64,000 bases of DNA from positions 81,859-145,858 of the forward strand of contig NZ_SNUA01000012.1 of assembly GCF_004360225.1 (NCBI RefSeq), in the 5' to 3' direction. Source of the DNA: Alcanivorax sp. 24 (lineage in GTDB: Bacteria; Pseudomonadota; Gammaproteobacteria; Pseudomonadales; Alcanivoracaceae). This document shows, one piece after another, positions 1 to 8,346 of this stretch. The notes under the pieces are model-generated. The model saw nothing but the letters and a program-made list of their open reading frames with translations, ran no database searches and had not been told where the DNA came from. The translations under genes and the position numbers were made by a program. How positions within the stretch are numbered: the first letter of the stretch is position 1; each line of letters opens with the position of its first letter.

Positions 1-329
1 TCGAGCAGGCCGAAGCCGTCCATGTGCTCGATCAGATGATGGCCGGCGGAAAAGAAGCGGGCATCGAAGCCGATTGCCACCAGCGTATTGCGGTCGTAGC
101 CACGGGCGGTGATTTCCCCGGCGGAGGTGCAACCGCAAATGGGCAAATCCCGAAACTCACCGTTCAGGGCATCGGCGAGACGGTCCAGGTCATACTCGAT
201 CGAACAGAAAAACAGCACGAACCCCAGATTGGGGTGAATCAGGCTCTCGGCGATCTGACGCGCCGCCACCTGTTCGTCGCGGGCGTCGCTGTAGGCGGTC
301 AACACCGCCTGTGGCGGGGCAGCGGTCAT
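1..329 (-). CDS. FIST N-terminal domain sensor protein (3' end cut by window edge)
   Basis: The start codon (complement of 327-329) follows a GGGAG ribosome site. The 109 visible residues match the start of FIST-family sensory proteins: a short N-terminal strand, a hydrophobic strand with FVLFFCS at about 38-44, and the family-typical GCTSAGEI at 66-73. FIST domains bind small ligands (amino acids are predicted; NosP-type members bind haem/NO) and usually signal to kinases or response regulators. The gene lies 72 bp downstream of a NarL-type response regulator on the same strand, so the two probably share a transcript and a pathway. The rest of the protein, including any FIST C-terminal domain, is outside the window. 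Confidence 0.8.
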   Translation of the reverse strand, partial: MTAAPPQAVLTAYSDARDEQVAARQIAESLIHPNLGFVLFFCSIEYDLDRLADALNGEFRDLPICGCTSAGEITARGYDRNTLVAIGFDARFFSAGHHLIEHMDGFGLL

Positions 330-401
330 GGTCTACTCCCGGATACTTGTTGTTATTTACCCGGCCTTCGTTACCCGGTTCATGCACTCCGACGGCCAGG
401 A

Positions 402-1103
402 CTAACGGGGACTCACCGCCGAATCCCGCGCCGCTACCGAAGGCGCTTTCAGATAGGCGGAAAAATCGATATCGCTGGCGGACAGGATCGCCTGCACCCG
501 ATTGGTGGCGCCGAGCTTGCGCAGTATCGCCGAAACGTGGGCCTTGACAGTACTCTCGGCGATATTGAGCTTATAGGCGATGACCTTGTTGGACTCGCCT
601 TGAGCCATGCGTTCGAAAACCTGCAGTTGTTTGCGAGTCAGTGTCTCCAGCAATGCCGGCAGGAACGAGGGATCGTAACGCCCCATCGCCGCCCCGGCGC
701 CCTCAGCTCGGATAATGTGGGAAGGCAGATACACCGAACCATCAAGAATCTGACGCAGCGCCTGAATCATCTGTTTACGGGGCGAGGATTTGGTGATGAA
801 ACCCACCGCGCCATAGGTGATGCACTGCAAAATAACGCTTTTTTCTTCTTCCGCCGAGACGATCACCGCCGGTACCGTGGGAAACTCGTTACGCAGCCGT
901 ACCAGGCCGCTGAGCCCCTGCATACCCGGCATATGGATATCCAGCAACACCAGGTCCAGGTCGTCGTTTTCGGCCACCAGGCGCAGCGTGGAATCCAGGT
1001 CCGATGCTTCCAGCAACGTGGTGCCGGGGAAACCATCGTCAATGACACGGGCGATAGCTTCACGAAACAGCGGATGATCGTCGGCAACCAGAACCTGATA
1101 CAT
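402..1103 (-). CDS. NarL/LuxR-type two-component response regulator
   Basis: A 233-residue regulator with an N-terminal receiver domain (DD at 8-9, phospho-acceptor Asp55 in LLDIHMPG, conserved Lys105) and a C-terminal LuxR-type helix-turn-helix at about 165-225 ([15 protein letters not shown], then [14 protein letters not shown]). I chose the internal ATG at 1103 because [10 protein letters not shown] is the normal receiver start; the reading frame stays open upstream but is not family-like. The cognate kinase is not in the window. The downstream FIST gene suggests a FIST-sensed signal, as in Pseudomonas loci where a NosP-type FIST gene sits near hybrid kinases and ErbR-like regulators (analogy only). 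A heptamer repeat element lies directly upstream. Confidence 0.9.
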   Translation of the reverse strand: MYQVLVADDHPLFREAIARVIDDGFPGTTLLEASDLDSTLRLVAENDDLDLVLLDIHMPGMQGLSGLVRLRNEFPTVPAVIVSAEEEKSVILQCITYGAVGFITKSSPRKQMIQALRQILDGSVYLPSHIIRAEGAGAAMGRYDPSFLPALLETLTRKQLQVFERMAQGESNKVIAYKLNIAESTVKAHVSAILRKLGATNRVQAILSASDIDFSAYLKAPSVAARDSAVSPR

Positions 1104-1260
1104 GGGGTTCCGCTCCTGCCTCAATCGGTCCAAGGTCGGTGTCTCCCGCCATCGGCCGGAGACACTTATACCAAGGAGCATAGCACAGGGTTTTGACGGT
1201 CCCCGCCATCAAATGAGGGAATTAGCCGAAAGTACTATAAAGACGGGACTTAGGGATAGG

Positions 1261-1451
1261 ACGCCGGACGCCGGACGCCGGACGCCGGACGCCGGACGCC
1301 GGACGCCGGACGCCGGACGCCGGTAATGCAAAACCAGACCCAACGCCCTGGCAAGCACTAAAACGCTTTTTTTTATTTCCGCAATGTTCGAAGAGGAGGT
1401 GTTCTAAAGCGTCCGGCGTCCAGCCTCTTACCTAAAGCGTCCGGCGTCCGG
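1261..1451. repeat. Heptamer-bracketed element: (ACGCCGG)x9 with inverted CCGGCGT copies
   Basis: Nine perfect tandem ACGCCGG copies run from 1261 to 1323. Inverted copies of the same heptamer lie at 1409-1421 and 1437-1451 (15 bp complementary to the array). The spacer contains a phrase (GGCAAGCACTAAAACGC, then a T-run) that recurs beside the 62487-62675 heptamer array. The element fills most of the 357-bp gap between the thioesterase 3' end and the response-regulator start, so it may lie in the regulator's leader or promoter. I see no gene in this gap. Confidence 0.9.
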
Positions 1452-1460
1452 TCACCTCGC

Positions 1461-1928
1461 CTAGTAATCCACCACCACGCCCTTGGGATCCTCGGAACCG
1501 CCACGCAGGCGGAAAGTGCCTTCGCCAAACGCCAGCAACCGGTCGTTGGCATCCAACACCTCCATGGACGAGTTGAAGATACGGTTACCGCCGGCCCGCT
1601 TCACGCCGATGGCACGCACCAGACCCGGGCCGGCTTGACCGGTGAAGGTGGTGGTCAGCGACAGGGTCAACGCCTTGCGCACCCGCCCCGGATAGGGGCA
1701 ATAGGTGCCGGAGCAGGCTCCAGACACATCCAGCAGCGTGGCCAGCACACCGCCGTGAATCACGTTACCCAGGTTGAGATGCTTATCTTCCACGTTGAGT
1801 CCGAGCACCACCCGGTCCTCTTCCCATTCCAGAAAGTGGAAACCAATGGTCCCCAGAAACCCGTGTTTGAATTTCTCCGCGGCCTGGTTCAGGGCCGGCA
1901 CCACGTCCGGCGTCATACTACTGCTCAC
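1461..1928 (-). CDS. PaaI-family hotdog thioesterase
   Basis: A 155-residue single-hotdog protein. The PaaI-type signature HGGVLATLLDVSG begins at residue 58 and Asp67 follows; in this family these help activate water for acyl-CoA thioester hydrolysis. Its role would be releasing free acid and CoA from a blocked or excess acyl-CoA intermediate. The start is a GTG at 1928; an ATG four codons in (1916) is an alternative. It lies 43 bp downstream of the IclR regulator gene on the same strand, so the two are probably co-transcribed. The substrate cannot be inferred from sequence. Confidence 0.85.
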   Translation of the reverse strand: MSSSMTPDVVPALNQAAEKFKHGFLGTIGFHFLEWEEDRVVLGLNVEDKHLNLGNVIHGGVLATLLDVSGACSGTYCPYPGRVRKALTLSLTTTFTGQAGPGLVRAIGVKRAGGNRIFNSSMEVLDANDRLLAFGEGTFRLRGGSEDPKGVVVDY

Positions 1929-1971
1929 TCACTGCTCTCCCGGACCGGACGCGGAGTCGGCTCACCGATCG

Positions 1972-2781
1972 TCACACGTCCCGGCCCTGCAACATTTCCT
2001 TGACTTGTCCCACCAGCTCCTTGAGCCGGGGGCCGAGATTTTCCACCAGAATCCGCCGGCTCAAACGCAGCGAGGAGCCGCCGCAGTTGAAGGGGATCAC
2101 GGTGGAATCGTTGTCCAGCACCAGGGGAACCCCCACGGCGCTGATATCGCGGTTCCATTCCCCATCGGAGGTGCAGAAACCGTATTCTTCATATTCGCGA
2201 TAAGCCTTCCGCAAGCCTTTCTCCCACTCCGGCCAGCCTTCCGGATCGTGCTCGCGGATCAGGCGGTGATGGGTGTCGCGATCCTCTTCGGAGAGACCGG
2301 CCAGATAGGCCCGGCCCACCGCCGACCCCGCCATCGGCACCCGTGACCCCACGGTCAATCGCAGCACCAGCGGCCCACTGCCCTGGCACACCTGGATGTA
2401 GCTCATCCACGGACCATTGGGGGCGGCGATCGCCACCATGCAATCGGTGGCATCGGCCAGATCCTGCATGAATGGACGGGCGATATCGCGGACGCCCTCC
2501 CCGGCCAGATAACGGTAACCGAGATCCAGCACGCCGGGGCCAAGGCGGTATTTTTCCAATCGCTCCACATAACGCAGGTAGCCCAATTGCGTCAGAGTAG
2601 CGGTCATTCGCGATACCGTGGGGCGGGGAATATTGGTGCGTTTGGCCAATTCCGCGTTACCCAGGTAATCGTCGGAAGGGCCGAAACAACGCAGGATCTC
2701 CAGTCCCCGCGCCAGGGCGGTGACGAAGTTCCGGTCTTTCTCCGCCGACTGGGCCTCTTTACCCATAGGGGCTCGTCGCAT
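1972..2781 (-). CDS. IclR-family transcriptional regulator
   Basis: A 269-residue protein with an N-terminal winged helix (about 20-85; ALARGLEILRCFG, then IPRPTVSRMTATL as the recognition helix) and the IclR effector domain (about 95-260; GSRVPMAGSAVGRAYLAG, and the late ISAVGVPL and SRRILVENL stretches). IclR proteins typically respond to small aromatic or aliphatic acids and control adjacent catabolic genes. Here the likely targets are the thioesterase downstream and the SDR upstream at 2911-3699, all on the minus strand. The effector is unknown. Confidence 0.92.
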   Translation of the reverse strand: MRRAPMGKEAQSAEKDRNFVTALARGLEILRCFGPSDDYLGNAELAKRTNIPRPTVSRMTATLTQLGYLRYVERLEKYRLGPGVLDLGYRYLAGEGVRDIARPFMQDLADATDCMVAIAAPNGPWMSYIQVCQGSGPLVLRLTVGSRVPMAGSAVGRAYLAGLSEEDRDTHHRLIREHDPEGWPEWEKGLRKAYREYEEYGFCTSDGEWNRDISAVGVPLVLDNDSTVIPFNCGGSSLRLSRRILVENLGPRLKELVGQVKEMLQGRDV

Positions 2782-2910
2782 TGTGTTCTTTCCTCGGTCA
2801 GGCTTCGGGATTATGGCGAGCGGGTTTATCCCGCTCTTTCTTTATGAATGAATCTTATAGTTGTCGATAAAAGCGCCAAATATACCAGACTGACCCGGTA
2901 TTCGCGTCAA

Positions 2911-3699
2911 TCAGACTTTCATACCAGGCAGGTTCAACGAGGCGGTATTGCCACCGTCCACCGCCAACGCCTGACCGGTGACGTAACTGGCGTCGTCGCT
3001 GGCCAGGAAGGCCATGGCCGCGGCGATTTCCGCAGGGCGCCCATAGCGACGCAGTTCGCAACGGCTGCCCAGCTTTTCCTCTTTGTTGTTTTCGCGGGCG
3101 TAATCGAATACCGGCTTGGTCATGCCGGTCTCGATCAATCCCGGGCAGACCGCGTTGACGCGAATGTTATAGCCGCCCAGATCACAGGCGGTGGTTTTGG
3201 TCAGGCTGATCACGCCGGCCTTGGAAGCACTGTAGGCGTTACCACCAGCTCCGGAACGAATGCCCGCCACCGAGGCGGTATTGACGATGGCACCGCCTCC
3301 CTGCTCTTTCATATAAGGCGCCACCGCGCGGATGAAGAACATGGGACCGAGCAGATTCACGGACAGGATGGTGTTCCAGTTGTCGGTATTGTTCTCGGTC
3401 ACTGGAGAGTGGTCGTTACCGGCGGTACCGGCGTTGTTGATCAGAACCTGGATGCCGCCGTGGGAAGCGGCGATGTCATCCACCAGCGCCTTCACCGCCT
3501 GCTCGTCGGCCACATTCACTTCACGCAGCGTGGCCTCGGTTCCGGCGGGCAGCGCGGCCCGGGTTTCCTTGAGCCCCGCCAGGTTACGGTCCACCAGTAC
3601 CAGGCGCGCGCCTTCCTCGGCAAAGCGCAGGGCGGCGGCACGGCCAATGCCACTGGCGGCACCGGTGATCAGGACAGTCTTCTGATCGAAGCGGTTCAT
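2911..3699 (-). CDS. Classical SDR-family oxidoreductase
   Basis: A 262-residue Rossmann enzyme with the cofactor loop TGAASGIG at 12-19, NNAG at 88-91, and the catalytic Ser143/Tyr156/Lys160 set (YSASK). Asp37 at the end of strand beta-2 (VLVDRN) points to NAD(H) preference. C-terminal VTGQALAVDGG is typical of classical SDRs. It sits between the IclR gene and a divergent aldehyde dehydrogenase, which suggests an alcohol-to-aldehyde/ketone step followed by aldehyde oxidation. The substrate is not determinable. Confidence 0.92.
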   Translation of the reverse strand: MNRFDQKTVLITGAASGIGRAAALRFAEEGARLVLVDRNLAGLKETRAALPAGTEATLREVNVADEQAVKALVDDIAASHGGIQVLINNAGTAGNDHSPVTENNTDNWNTILSVNLLGPMFFIRAVAPYMKEQGGGAIVNTASVAGIRSGAGGNAYSASKAGVISLTKTTACDLGGYNIRVNAVCPGLIETGMTKPVFDYARENNKEEKLGSRCELRRYGRPAEIAAAMAFLASDDASYVTGQALAVDGGNTASLNLPGMKV

Positions 3700-4011
3700 G
3701 CATTCTCCTCATTTGTTATTGGGAACCCACTGAAAACCACGACATATCGCCGTTGCCACGACCGGGCCGGCGGAACGGTTCGGATTGGGAGCGTCCGGGA
3801 AAGAGCGCAGCCGGGCAAAAACGGCCACCGGTTCGTTCAGGGGGTTCCTTGGATTGTCGTTTTCCAGGAAGATGACATGAGCGGGCCGGCCGGTCAACAT
3901 TTTGGAATAGTGTTTCATTAATTTGTTTTGACCCTCTGGCCGCCCCGGGGGCATTGTATTGTCCCTGTCCTCTCACGAAGAACGGTCCACCAAATAACAA
4001 GGAGCACTCTC
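3700..4011. promoter_or_regulatory. Divergent intergenic region between SDR and aldehyde dehydrogenase
   Basis: A 312-bp gap between divergently transcribed genes, so it must hold promoters for both. The stretch 3900-3962 is locally AT-richer and includes a TTGACC at 3928-3933 as a possible -35 for the aldehyde dehydrogenase, but no good -10 at normal spacing. An AAGGAG ribosome site precedes the ATG at 4012. I find no coding sequence or clear operator. Confidence 0.4.
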
Positions 4012-5436
4012 ATGGAAAACCTGGCTCGGTTTTATATCAACGGCGCCTGGGTAAAACCCGGCGACGACGCCCGCGAATATCCCGTCATCAACCCCGCTAC
4101 CGAAGCCTCCGAGGGCACTCTGTATCTGGCCGGCAACAGTGACACCGACCGTGCCATACAGGCCGCGCGCGACGCCTTCGATGACTTCGCCGCCACACCG
4201 GTGGAAGAGCGTCTGGCGCTGCTGGAAAAAATCCTGGCCGCCTACAAGCGCCGTCTGGACGACATGGCCGACGCCATCAGCCGGGAAATGGGCGCGCCCC
4301 GCCACGGTCTGGCCGCTAAAGTGCAGGCCCCCACCGGTCTCGGTCACCTGGCCACCGCTCTGGAAGTGGCACGCAATTTCGAATTCGAAACCAACACCGG
4401 CAAAACCCTGATCCGCCATGAACCCGCCGGTGTGGTGTCCATGATCACGCCCTGGAACTGGCCCATGAATCAGGTCACCTGCAAGGTCGGCCCGGCCATC
4501 GCCGCCGGCTGCACCATGATTCTCAAACCCAGCGAGTTCGCGCCACTGTCGGCCTGCGTGTTCGCCGAAATCATGGACGAAGCAGGAGTGCCCGCCGGCG
4601 TCTTCAACATGATCTACGGTGACGGCGCCGAGATCGGCCCGATGCTCTCCTCCGACCCCCGTGTGGACATGGTGTCCCTTACCGGCTCCACCCGTGCCGG
4701 AGCCTCGGTGAGCCGGGAGGCCGCCGACTCCTTCAAGAAGGTGTCGCTGGAACTGGGCGGCAAGTCCGCCAATATCCTGACCCCGGACTGCGACCTGGAG
4801 AAGGCCGTGACCCATGGCGTCATGTCGATGATGACCAATACCGGGCAGAGCTGTAACGCCCCATCCCGTATGCTGGTGCCGGCGGACAAGCTGGCCCAGG
4901 CCGAGGAAATCGCCGCCAAGGTCTGTGCGTCCATAAAGGTGGGACCGTCCGCCGAAAAGGAGACGCAGATGGGACCGATCGCCAACGCCCGCCAATTCGA
5001 GCGCGTGCAGACGCTGATCCAGCGCGGCATCGATGAAGGCGCCAAGCTGGTGTGCGGTGGTCCGGGCAAACCGGAAGGTCTGGAGAAAGGCTACTTCGCC
5101 CGTCCCACCGTGTTCAGCGAGGTGAACAATCAGATGACCATCGCCCGTGAAGAAATCTTCGGGCCGGTGCTGACCATGCTGCCGTACAACACCCTCGACG
5201 AGGCGGTGGCCATCGCCAACGATTCCGACTACGGGCTGTCCGGCTATGTCTACGCCGCGGATAAGGACGAGGCCGCCGCCATCGCCCGCCGCCTGCGTAC
5301 CGGCATGGTGCATCTGAACGGCGCCCAGTTGGATCTCAATGCGCCATTTGGCGGCTACAAACATTCCGGCGTCGGCCGTGAGTGGGGCAGCCATGGTCTG
5401 GAGGAGTTCACCGAGGTGAAATCGATCATGCTGTGA
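4012..5436 (+). CDS. NAD(P)-dependent aldehyde dehydrogenase
   Basis: A 474-residue aldehyde dehydrogenase of full family length. Visible signatures are the cofactor/oxyanion region TPWNWP (147-151), the general-base Glu247 in LELGGKSAN, the nucleophile Cys281 in NTGQSCNAPSR, and EEIFGPV before the C-terminal oligomerisation strands. It oxidises an aldehyde to the carboxylic acid. The start at ATG 4012 is set by AAGGAG 8 bp upstream and by the family-like MENLARFYINGAW. It is divergent from the SDR and followed by the PAS-AAA regulator, which may control it. Substrate unknown. Confidence 0.95.
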   Translation: MENLARFYINGAWVKPGDDAREYPVINPATEASEGTLYLAGNSDTDRAIQAARDAFDDFAATPVEERLALLEKILAAYKRRLDDMADAISREMGAPRHGLAAKVQAPTGLGHLATALEVARNFEFETNTGKTLIRHEPAGVVSMITPWNWPMNQVTCKVGPAIAAGCTMILKPSEFAPLSACVFAEIMDEAGVPAGVFNMIYGDGAEIGPMLSSDPRVDMVSLTGSTRAGASVSREAADSFKKVSLELGGKSANILTPDCDLEKAVTHGVMSMMTNTGQSCNAPSRMLVPADKLAQAEEIAAKVCASIKVGPSAEKETQMGPIANARQFERVQTLIQRGIDEGAKLVCGGPGKPEGLEKGYFARPTVFSEVNNQMTIAREEIFGPVLTMLPYNTLDEAVAIANDSDYGLSGYVYAADKDEAAAIARRLRTGMVHLNGAQLDLNAPFGGYKHSGVGREWGSHGLEEFTEVKSIML

Positions 5437-5538
5437 TAGTCGGGGCGGTTCGTGAGCGGAGCGCCAAAATTCGCTGGCACGCTATGTTCAATGCCGGACA
5501 GCGGGCCTTGGAAAGATCCATTCAGAGGTCTCGACAAG

Positions 5539-5565
5539 GCCGCTGTGGGAAGCTTTAGCAGCGAT
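5539..5565. repeat. Single REP-like half-palindrome
   Basis: One copy of the REP motif family seen elsewhere in the window: GTGGGAAGC, then an internal palindrome (GCTTTAGCAGC), then GCGA. It lies in the 275-bp gap between the aldehyde dehydrogenase and the regulator gene. No inverted partner is visible. Confidence 0.5.
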
Positions 5566-5711
5566 TTACGTGTCAGCGTGGTGGTGTACGCGGGCTGCCC
5601 TCAAACCGTGGGACAGCCATGCTTCAGGGGGCGCCATCCCTCTTTCACGCCCCTCTCTCACATCTCTTTTTCACATCTCTTTTTCACAATAATGAGTAAC
5701 GGAGGCGTCCC

Positions 5712-7100
5712 ATGACCGTCTCTCTGTCCGATATCACCAGAGCGGTGGAATCCTCTTACGACGGTATCTGGATCACCGATGCCATCGGCACCACGCTGTT
5801 CATCAATGAAGCGATTTGCCGCATCACCCACCTCAAGCGGGAAAATGTGATCGGTCTGAACATGCGAACCCTGGTCGAGCGGGGAATGTTCGACGTCAGC
5901 GCCACTCTGCTGGCACTGGAGAAGCAGGACGTCGTCACCATCCTTCAACACGTCAGCACCGGAGTGGAGACCATCGTCACCGCGACACCGGTATTCAATA
6001 CCGACGGCACTATCGACAAAGTCATTTCCAACGTGCGCGACATTACCGAACTGAGCGCGCTGAAAGAAAAGCTGGAACGGGCCGAGGCCCGCAACCTGGC
6101 CTATCAGAACGAAATCGCCCACCTGAAATCCCGGCTCGACGAAGACGGCAAACTAATCGCCGAAGATCAGAGCATGCAATCGGTGATGCACCAGGCCGAA
6201 CGCATCTCGGCCTTTGAAACGCCCGTGTTACTGCATGGCGAACCCGGTTCCGGCCGGCATCGTCTGGCCCGCTGGATCCATGATCACAGTGAGCGGCGGC
6301 ACCAACCGTTCATCAAACTCGGCTGCGGCGCTTTGCCCGAGGAGCGGATGGAGCGGGAACTGTTCGGCAGCGAGGAGACCGGCGATACCCAGGGCTCCCC
6401 GCGAGTACGGCCGGGACTACTGGAGCTGGCCCGGGGCGGGACGCTTTATCTTGAGGATATCGCGGCCCTGCCCGTGGCGATCCAGATGAAGCTGGCCAGC
6501 GCTTTCGCCTGCGGAGTCCATTATCGCCACGGCGGCGACAAACCGGTTGAGTTGGATGTGAGGGTGCTGTCCTCCAGCATCGACGATCTTGAACAGCAAC
6601 GCCGTGATGGCCGTATTCGCGACGATTTGTACTACCACGTCAACGTGTACCGTATCGATATTCCGCCGCTACGCCGGCGCCGCAAGGACATCCCACTGCT
6701 GGCCCGTCAGTTCCTCGACCAGTTGTCGAAACGCTACGGCAGAAAAATCGGCATCTCCACCGCGCTATTGGCGAAACTTCGCGATGCACCCTGGAGTGGC
6801 AATATCCGCGAACTGCGCAACACCATGGAACGCCTTTATGTGAACAGCGAAGGCCACACCATTGTTGGCGGCCTGTCATCGGCGGAAGGGGCCGTCAGCG
6901 CCCGGGGGAGGCCCGAAGCCACGTCGCTGAAACAGATCCTGGAAGACACTGAGCGGCGCGTCCTGCAGCAAGCCTACTCGCGATACGAAACCACCTACGG
7001 GGTGGCCAATGCGCTCGGCATCAGCCAGACCTCCGCGGTGAGAAAAGCGCGCAAGTACGCCATCAAAGTGCGCCAGCCAGGACGCCCCGGGCTGGCCTGA
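5712..7100 (+). CDS. PAS-AAA+-TyrR-type HTH transcriptional regulator lacking GAFTGA
   Basis: A 462-residue protein with a PAS domain (about 5-112), a charged coiled linker (112-150), an AAA+ domain of enhancer-binding-protein type (about 152-385) and a C-terminal TyrR/Fis-like HTH (about 424-450, VANALGISQTSAVRKA). The AAA+ motifs are degenerate. Walker A reads GEPGSGRH (176-183), with Arg replacing the phosphate-binding Lys. Walker B ends LYLEDI instead of LFLDEI. The GAFTGA loop that contacts sigma-54 is replaced by ETGDTQGS (222-229). It therefore probably acts like TyrR at sigma-70 promoters rather than as a sigma-54 activator. It ends 2 bp from the convergent nitrilase gene; that gene and the aldehyde dehydrogenase are candidate targets. 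Confidence 0.88.
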   Translation: MTVSLSDITRAVESSYDGIWITDAIGTTLFINEAICRITHLKRENVIGLNMRTLVERGMFDVSATLLALEKQDVVTILQHVSTGVETIVTATPVFNTDGTIDKVISNVRDITELSALKEKLERAEARNLAYQNEIAHLKSRLDEDGKLIAEDQSMQSVMHQAERISAFETPVLLHGEPGSGRHRLARWIHDHSERRHQPFIKLGCGALPEERMERELFGSEETGDTQGSPRVRPGLLELARGGTLYLEDIAALPVAIQMKLASAFACGVHYRHGGDKPVELDVRVLSSSIDDLEQQRRDGRIRDDLYYHVNVYRIDIPPLRRRRKDIPLLARQFLDQLSKRYGRKIGISTALLAKLRDAPWSGNIRELRNTMERLYVNSEGHTIVGGLSSAEGAVSARGRPEATSLKQILEDTERRVLQQAYSRYETTYGVANALGISQTSAVRKARKYAIKVRQPGRPGLA

Positions 7101-7102
7101 CG

Positions 7103-8083
7103 TCAATCATCAAACTCGAAGCCGAGCGGTTGGGGACGGGCATTGGTAAACCCCGTCACCGGCTGCTTGCCACCGTCATCGATGACCAGTCGCGCCACGT
7201 CCGGGCGGGCGTAGTGCCCGACGCAGTCGATCATGTGCTTGGCTTTGCGAATATCCCCCAGGTCCAGATCCGCGTAGACAATGCCTTCCCGGTCGGTCAT
7301 GGGCGTGCCGACCGGCTCGCCGAACGGGTTGTACACCGCCGCGATACCGCCGCCGGCGGCAAAGCTCTCCTTCAACTCCGGGCACAGCTGGTGGTAGAAG
7401 CGCACTTCCTCCTCGCCAATGCAGGAGGACGACGCCACCACGAAAGTCTGCCCCTCGAAAGCGATAAATCGGCATACGGTATCAATGGTGCGGGTCCGGT
7501 CACGGGGCTGACTTTTGAAGTTGGAACCGGGCCAGTTCGCCACATGGATCTGCAGCCCCTGGCTATAGAGTGCGTAACGGGACAACGCCATGGAATTCTC
7601 ATAGCAGATCAGACCGCCCAGCCGTCCTATTTCGGTCTCCAGTACCATCAGATCGCTGCCATCCCCCCTGCCCCACAAGGTGCGCTCCTCACCGGTGGGC
7701 ACCAGCTTGCGGCGCAAGCCGATCAGATCACCACGGTTATCGATGAACGCCTGGCTGTTGTACAAAGTGTCGCCGCCGATTTCGTTGAGGCCGATGACCA
7801 CGTGAACGTTACGGCGGCGTGCCTGGTAACAGATGGACTTGAACGCATCGCCATGTACATCCACCGACTCCCCCGCCAGGCGTTCGTACAGTTCCAGGCG
7901 CTTGACGTTATCCACCGCCATCCAGATCCACCAGGGATACATGGGCAGAAAGGTTTCCGGAAACACCACCAGCGACGCCCCTTTGTCCGCCGCTTCGTTA
8001 ATGATGCCACGGCATTTTTTCGCCGTGGCTTCCAGATCGAAGATCACCGGGGACGCAATCACCGTGGCTATCTTGTGTTTCAT
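7103..8083 (-). CDS. Nitrilase-superfamily hydrolase (probable nitrilase)
   Basis: A 326-residue carbon-nitrogen hydrolase with the complete catalytic triad: Glu43 (FPETFLP), Lys126 (RRKLVPTGEE) and Cys160 (GGLICYEN). The following ENSMALSRYALY and the full nitrilase length favour a true nitrilase (nitrile to acid plus ammonia) over an amidase, cyanide dihydratase being an alternative. I placed the start at ATG 8083 because MKHKIATV is the canonical beginning; the frame extends 11 codons further without support. It is convergent with the TyrR-type regulator. Confidence 0.88.
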   Translation of the reverse strand: MKHKIATVIASPVIFDLEATAKKCRGIINEAADKGASLVVFPETFLPMYPWWIWMAVDNVKRLELYERLAGESVDVHGDAFKSICYQARRRNVHVVIGLNEIGGDTLYNSQAFIDNRGDLIGLRRKLVPTGEERTLWGRGDGSDLMVLETEIGRLGGLICYENSMALSRYALYSQGLQIHVANWPGSNFKSQPRDRTRTIDTVCRFIAFEGQTFVVASSSCIGEEEVRFYHQLCPELKESFAAGGGIAAVYNPFGEPVGTPMTDREGIVYADLDLGDIRKAKHMIDCVGHYARPDVARLVIDDGGKQPVTGFTNARPQPLGFEFDD

Positions 8084-8281
8084 CGTCGACCTCGCTCGTC
8101 TTTGTTGTTGAATCATTCGAGCTTAGCGGCCGGTGTGCGATGGCTTCATTATCGGAATCGAACTGCTTTTGGTTTGATTTCAGGGGCACGGAAAGAGATT
8201 CAAGACGGGGTCATGCCAGAATGAGGGGCACGATCAAAAAGAGTCGTTTTCGGCTCAATAAGTTCGTTCTGACTTATTGGG

Positions 8282-8341
8282 TTCGCCTGCGGGGCTGGCT
8301 CCTACAGGGACTCCTTGGAGACCTCCGCAGGAGCGGCGAAT
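8282..8341. repeat. Imperfect REP-like hairpin
   Basis: A roughly 60-bp imperfect palindrome with TTCGCC at its left and GGCGAA at its right, containing GGCTGGCTCCTACAGG and a CTCCTTGGAG hairpin. It resembles the Pseudomonas-type REP consensus more than the GTGGGAAGC family in the rest of this window. It is intergenic, just past the 3' end of the SMP-30 gene. Confidence 0.5.
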
Positions 8342-8346
8342 AGCCC

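Noticed and set aside
24-1196. 390-residue plus-strand frame at the left edge
   Set aside because: It is antisense to the FIST and response-regulator genes, whose family motifs are clear on the minus strand.
1102-1326. Small plus-strand frame through the ACGCCGG array
   Set aside because: It consists of repeat translation (TPDAGRR) and antisense sequence; no ribosome site supports it.
3973-5394. 473-residue minus-strand frame
   Set aside because: Shadow of the aldehyde dehydrogenase, with His/Gly-rich composition typical of antisense GC-rich frames.
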